NCBI RefSeq assembly: GCF_000731675.1
Contig: NZ_JMIT01000005.1
Span: forward strand, 184,508 to 248,507
Reading direction: 5' to 3'
Source of the DNA: Pseudomonas capeferrum
GTDB taxonomy: Bacteria; Pseudomonadota; Gammaproteobacteria; Pseudomonadales; Pseudomonadaceae
Length of the DNA stretch: 64,000 bases
The notes under the pieces were generated by a model. That model had not been told where the DNA came from. It did no database searches and was given only the letters and a program-made list of their open reading frames with translations. This document shows positions 61,323 through 64,000 of this stretch, piece after piece (positions within the stretch are counted from its first letter, which is position 1; each line of letters opens with the position of its first letter). A program made the position numbers and the translations under genes.

Positions 61323-63647
61323 ATGGACAGCATCAACAGCCGTATCGCCGAGGAACTGGGCGTACGCCCACAACAGGTCGAAGCGGCCGTGGGCCTGTTG
61401 GACGAAGGCTCGACCGTGCCCTTCATCGCCCGTTACCGCAAGGAAGTGACCGGCAGCCTGGACGATACCCAGCTGCGCCACCTGGAAGAGCGCCTGCGCT
61501 ACCTGCGCGAACTCGACGAGCGCCGCGCCAGCATCCTGTCCAGCATCGAGGAACAGGGCAAACTGACCCCGGAGCTGGCCCGCGAGATCAAGTTGGCCGA
61601 CACCAAGACCCGCCTCGAAGACCTCTACCTGCCGTACAAGCAAAAGCGCCGCACCAAGGGCCAGATCGCCCTGGAAGCCGGCCTTGGCGAGCTGGCCGAC
61701 GGCCTGTTCAACGACCCGCAGCTGGCCCCGGAAACCGAAGCGGCACGCTTCGTCGACGCCGAAAAAGGCGTGGCCGATGTCAAGGCGGCCCTGGAGGGCG
61801 CCAAATACATCCTCATGGAGCGCTTCGCCGAAGACGCCGCCCTGCTCGACAAGCTGCGCAACTTCCTCAAGCAGGAGGCGGTGCTCAGCGCCCGCGTGGT
61901 GGCCGGCAAGGAAGAAGAAGGCGCCAAGTTCCGCGACTACTTCGCCCATGACGAACTGCTGCGCAGCGCCCCGTCGCACCGTGCCCTGGCGATTTTCCGC
62001 GGGCGCAACGAAGGCATCCTCAGTGCCTCGTTGAAGGTCGGCGAAGAACTGCCCGGCACCCTGCACCCGTGCGAAGTCATGATCGGCGGCCACTTCGGCC
62101 TGGAAAACCGCAGCCGCCCGGCCGACAAGTGGCTGGCCGAGGTGGTGCGCTGGACTTGGAAGGTCAAGCTGTACACCCACCTGGAAACCGACCTGTTCGG
62201 TGAGCTGCGCGACAACGCCGAGGGTGAGGCGATCAACGTCTTCGCCCACAACCTGCACGACCTGTTGCTGGCCGCCCCGGCCGGGCCGCGCGCCACCCTG
62301 GGCCTGGACCCGGGCCTGCGCACCGGCTGCAAGATCGCCGTGGTCGATGCCACCGGCAAGCTGCTGGACACCGCCACCGTCTACCCGCACGCACCGCGAA
62401 ACGACTGGGACCGCACCCTCTCCGTGCTGGCCGCCCTGTGCGCCAAGCACTCGGTGGAGCTGGTAGCAATCGGCAACGGCACCGCCAGCCGCGAGAGCGA
62501 CAAGCTGGTGGCCGAACTGGTCAAGAAATACCCTGCCCTGAAGGTCACCAAGGTCATGGTCTCCGAGGCTGGCGCTTCGGTGTACTCGGCCTCGGAACTG
62601 GCCGCCCGCGAATTCCCGGACCTGGACGTGTCGATCCGCGGCGCTGTTTCCATCGCCCGCCGCCTGCAGGACCCGTTGGCCGAACTGGTGAAGATCGACC
62701 CGAAATCCATCGGCGTCGGCCAGTACCAGCATGACGTGTCCCAGCTCAAGCTGGCCCGCGGCCTGGACGCGGTGGTCGAGGACTGCGTGAACGCCGTGGG
62801 GGTGGACGTCAATACCGCCTCGGTGGCGCTGCTGACCCGTATCTCGGGCCTCAACGCAACCTTGGCGCAGAACATCGTGGCGCACCGAGACGCCAACGGC
62901 CCGTTCGCCACCCGCGCAGCGCTGAAAAAGGTCAGCCGCCTGGGTGAAAAAACCTTCGAACAGGCCGCCGGCTTCCTTCGTGTAATGAACGGTGACAACC
63001 CGCTCGACGCCTCTGCCGTGCACCCGGAAGCCTACCCGCTGGTGCAGCGCATCGCCGCCGGCACCGACCGCGATATCCGCTCGCTGATCGGCGACAGCAG
63101 CTTCCTCAAGCGCCTCGACCCGAAGAAGTTCACCGACGAAACCTTCGGCCTGCCGACCGTCACCGACATTCTCCAGGAGCTGGACAAGCCCGGCCGCGAC
63201 CCACGCCCTGAGTTCAAGACCGCGACCTTCCAGGACGGCGTCGAAGACCTCAAGGACCTGGAGCCCGGCATGATCCTCGAAGGCGTGGTCACCAACGTCA
63301 CCAACTTCGGCGCCTTCGTCGACATTGGCGTGCATCAGGACGGCCTGGTGCACATCTCGGCGCTGTCGGAAAAGTTCGTCAAGGACCCGCGTGAAGCGGT
63401 CAAGGCCGGCGACGTGGTCAAGGTCAAGGTCATGGAAGTGGACATCCCGCGCAAGCGTGTCGGCCTGTCCATGCGCATGGGCGATACCCCGGGCGAGAAG
63501 GTCGAAGGCAACCGGGGTGGCGGCCGTGGCAACGGTGGCAATCGCCAGCAGCAGGCGCCACGCCCGCGTGAAACCACCACCGCAGCCCCGGCCAACAATG
63601 CCATGGCCTCGTTGTTCGCCAACGCCAAGCAACTGAAGAAGAAGTGA
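61323..63647 (+). CDS. tex: RNA-binding transcription accessory protein Tex
   Basis: A 774-residue nucleic-acid-binding protein. Tex N-terminal domain (MDSINSRIAEELGVRPQQVE), YqgF/RNaseH-like core (LGLDPGLRTGCKIAVVDATG), helix-hairpin-helix region (TRISGLNATLAQNIVAHRDA) and a C-terminal S1 domain (GMILEGVVTNVTNFGAFVDI). A low-complexity tail (NRGGGRGNGGNRQQQAPRPR) follows. It has pleiotropic effects on transcription and virulence in bacteria. A TGATG overlap joins it to the next gene. Confidence 0.96.
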   Translation: MDSINSRIAEELGVRPQQVEAAVGLLDEGSTVPFIARYRKEVTGSLDDTQLRHLEERLRYLRELDERRASILSSIEEQGKLTPELAREIKLADTKTRLEDLYLPYKQKRRTKGQIALEAGLGELADGLFNDPQLAPETEAARFVDAEKGVADVKAALEGAKYILMERFAEDAALLDKLRNFLKQEAVLSARVVAGKEEEGAKFRDYFAHDELLRSAPSHRALAIFRGRNEGILSASLKVGEELPGTLHPCEVMIGGHFGLENRSRPADKWLAEVVRWTWKVKLYTHLETDLFGELRDNAEGEAINVFAHNLHDLLLAAPAGPRATLGLDPGLRTGCKIAVVDATGKLLDTATVYPHAPRNDWDRTLSVLAALCAKHSVELVAIGNGTASRESDKLVAELVKKYPALKVTKVMVSEAGASVYSASELAAREFPDLDVSIRGAVSIARRLQDPLAELVKIDPKSIGVGQYQHDVSQLKLARGLDAVVEDCVNAVGVDVNTASVALLTRISGLNATLAQNIVAHRDANGPFATRAALKKVSRLGEKTFEQAAGFLRVMNGDNPLDASAVHPEAYPLVQRIAAGTDRDIRSLIGDSSFLKRLDPKKFTDETFGLPTVTDILQELDKPGRDPRPEFKTATFQDGVEDLKDLEPGMILEGVVTNVTNFGAFVDIGVHQDGLVHISALSEKFVKDPREAVKAGDVVKVKVMEVDIPRKRVGLSMRMGDTPGEKVEGNRGGGRGNGGNRQQQAPRPRETTTAAPANNAMASLFANAKQLKKK

Positions 63648-64000
63648 TGGACGTCCCGCGCGAATACGTCGAAAGCGCCTTCAGCCAGTTGCTCGGCTGC
63701 CGCCTGCAACGCCTGGACACCGGCATTGCCGAAGTGGCCCTGGCGCTTGCGCCGCAATTGCGCAACAGGGGGCAGAAACTGCACGGTGGGGCGATCTTCA
63801 GCCTGGTGGACATCGCCATGGGTCTGGCCTGCTCGGCCAGCCATGGCTTCGACCAGCAAAGCGTCACCATCGAATGCAAGATCAACTACATGCGCGCCGT
63901 CAGCGACGGCGAGGTCCTGTGCAGCGCCCGCGTATTGCACGCCGGGCGGCGCACACTGGTGGTCGACGCCGACGTAGTCCAAGGCGACAAGCTGGTGGCC
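63647..64000 (+). CDS. PaaI-family thioesterase (3' end cut by window)
   Basis: A hotdog-fold thioesterase, 118 residues visible and close to full length for the family. LRNRGQKLHGGAIFSLVDIAMG carries the HGG motif and the downstream catalytic Asp. Substrate unknown. ATG overlaps the tex stop by one base (TGATG), so it is translationally coupled to tex. Confidence 0.88.
   Translation, partial: MDVPREYVESAFSQLLGCRLQRLDTGIAEVALALAPQLRNRGQKLHGGAIFSLVDIAMGLACSASHGFDQQSVTIECKINYMRAVSDGEVLCSARVLHAGRRTLVVDADVVQGDKLVA

Noticed and set aside
61269..63632. 787-codon minus-strand frame opposite tex
   Set aside because: Antisense shadow of tex.

Overview
The window looks like chromosomal DNA of a Pseudomonas putida-group bacterium. 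It is GC-rich, it carries many copies of the roughly 40-base Pseudomonas REP element, and its gene order matches what I remember of this part of P. putida genomes (hisB/hisH, gabP, an amino-acid ABC transporter, OprD-type porin, dctBD, pckA, hslO, rimK, envZ/ompR, tex). The species call is inference from content and recalled synteny; no search was run.

Layout. 1-3250: the tail of a his operon (hisH, hisB) and an OFA-type MFS transporter. 3252-9384: an asmA-family/mutY/yggX operon, tRNA-Phe, a polyphosphate kinase 2, a lipoprotein and a small conserved protein. 9460-15778: a GABA-type permease, a four-gene polar amino-acid ABC importer and a methyltransferase. 15779-17543: small DUF3077-like genes (one frameshifted), a strongly palindromic leader, an inverted REP pair and a small lipoprotein. 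17544-25101: a genomic island inserted at tRNA-Thr. 25177-26664: an integrase remnant and three small genes. 26782-38672: two siderophore receptors, a two-component system, a glutamate-synthase-like flavoprotein, an OprD porin and agmatine deiminase. 38976-48182: the dTDP-rhamnose operon rfbBACD, dctBD, and thioesterase, cysQ, nudE and yrfG genes. 48290-64000: LysM/BON protein, fdhD with an FdhF/YdeP-type molybdoenzyme, a glycine-zipper protein, a thioesterase, pckA, hslO, a PAP2 phosphatase, hslR, rimB-rimK, envZ-ompR, tex and a thioesterase cut by the window edge.

The most interesting part is the island. A P4-type integrase sits directly behind tRNA-Thr. The tRNA 3' end is repeated, imperfectly, at 25051-25101. 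Between them lie an IS5-family element and an AT-rich cassette of two genes that overlap by 4 bases: an 861-residue TIR-STAND (NLR-like) protein and a 294-residue four-helix SLATT/DUF4231 membrane protein. Each part belongs to families known from anti-phage conflict systems. The pair looks like a sensor/NADase NTPase coupled to a membrane effector, and I cannot match it to a named defence system. Just past the distal repeat lies a degraded piece of a second, related integrase, which suggests repeated integration at this tRNA.

Other points of regulation: a Crc/Hfq-like CA motif over the ribosome-binding site of the MFS gene, a candidate Fur box before the second siderophore receptor, a 12-bp hairpin after the ABC binding-protein gene, and a nested palindromic leader before the DUF3077-like genes. 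No CRISPR array, rRNA or prophage structural genes were seen.
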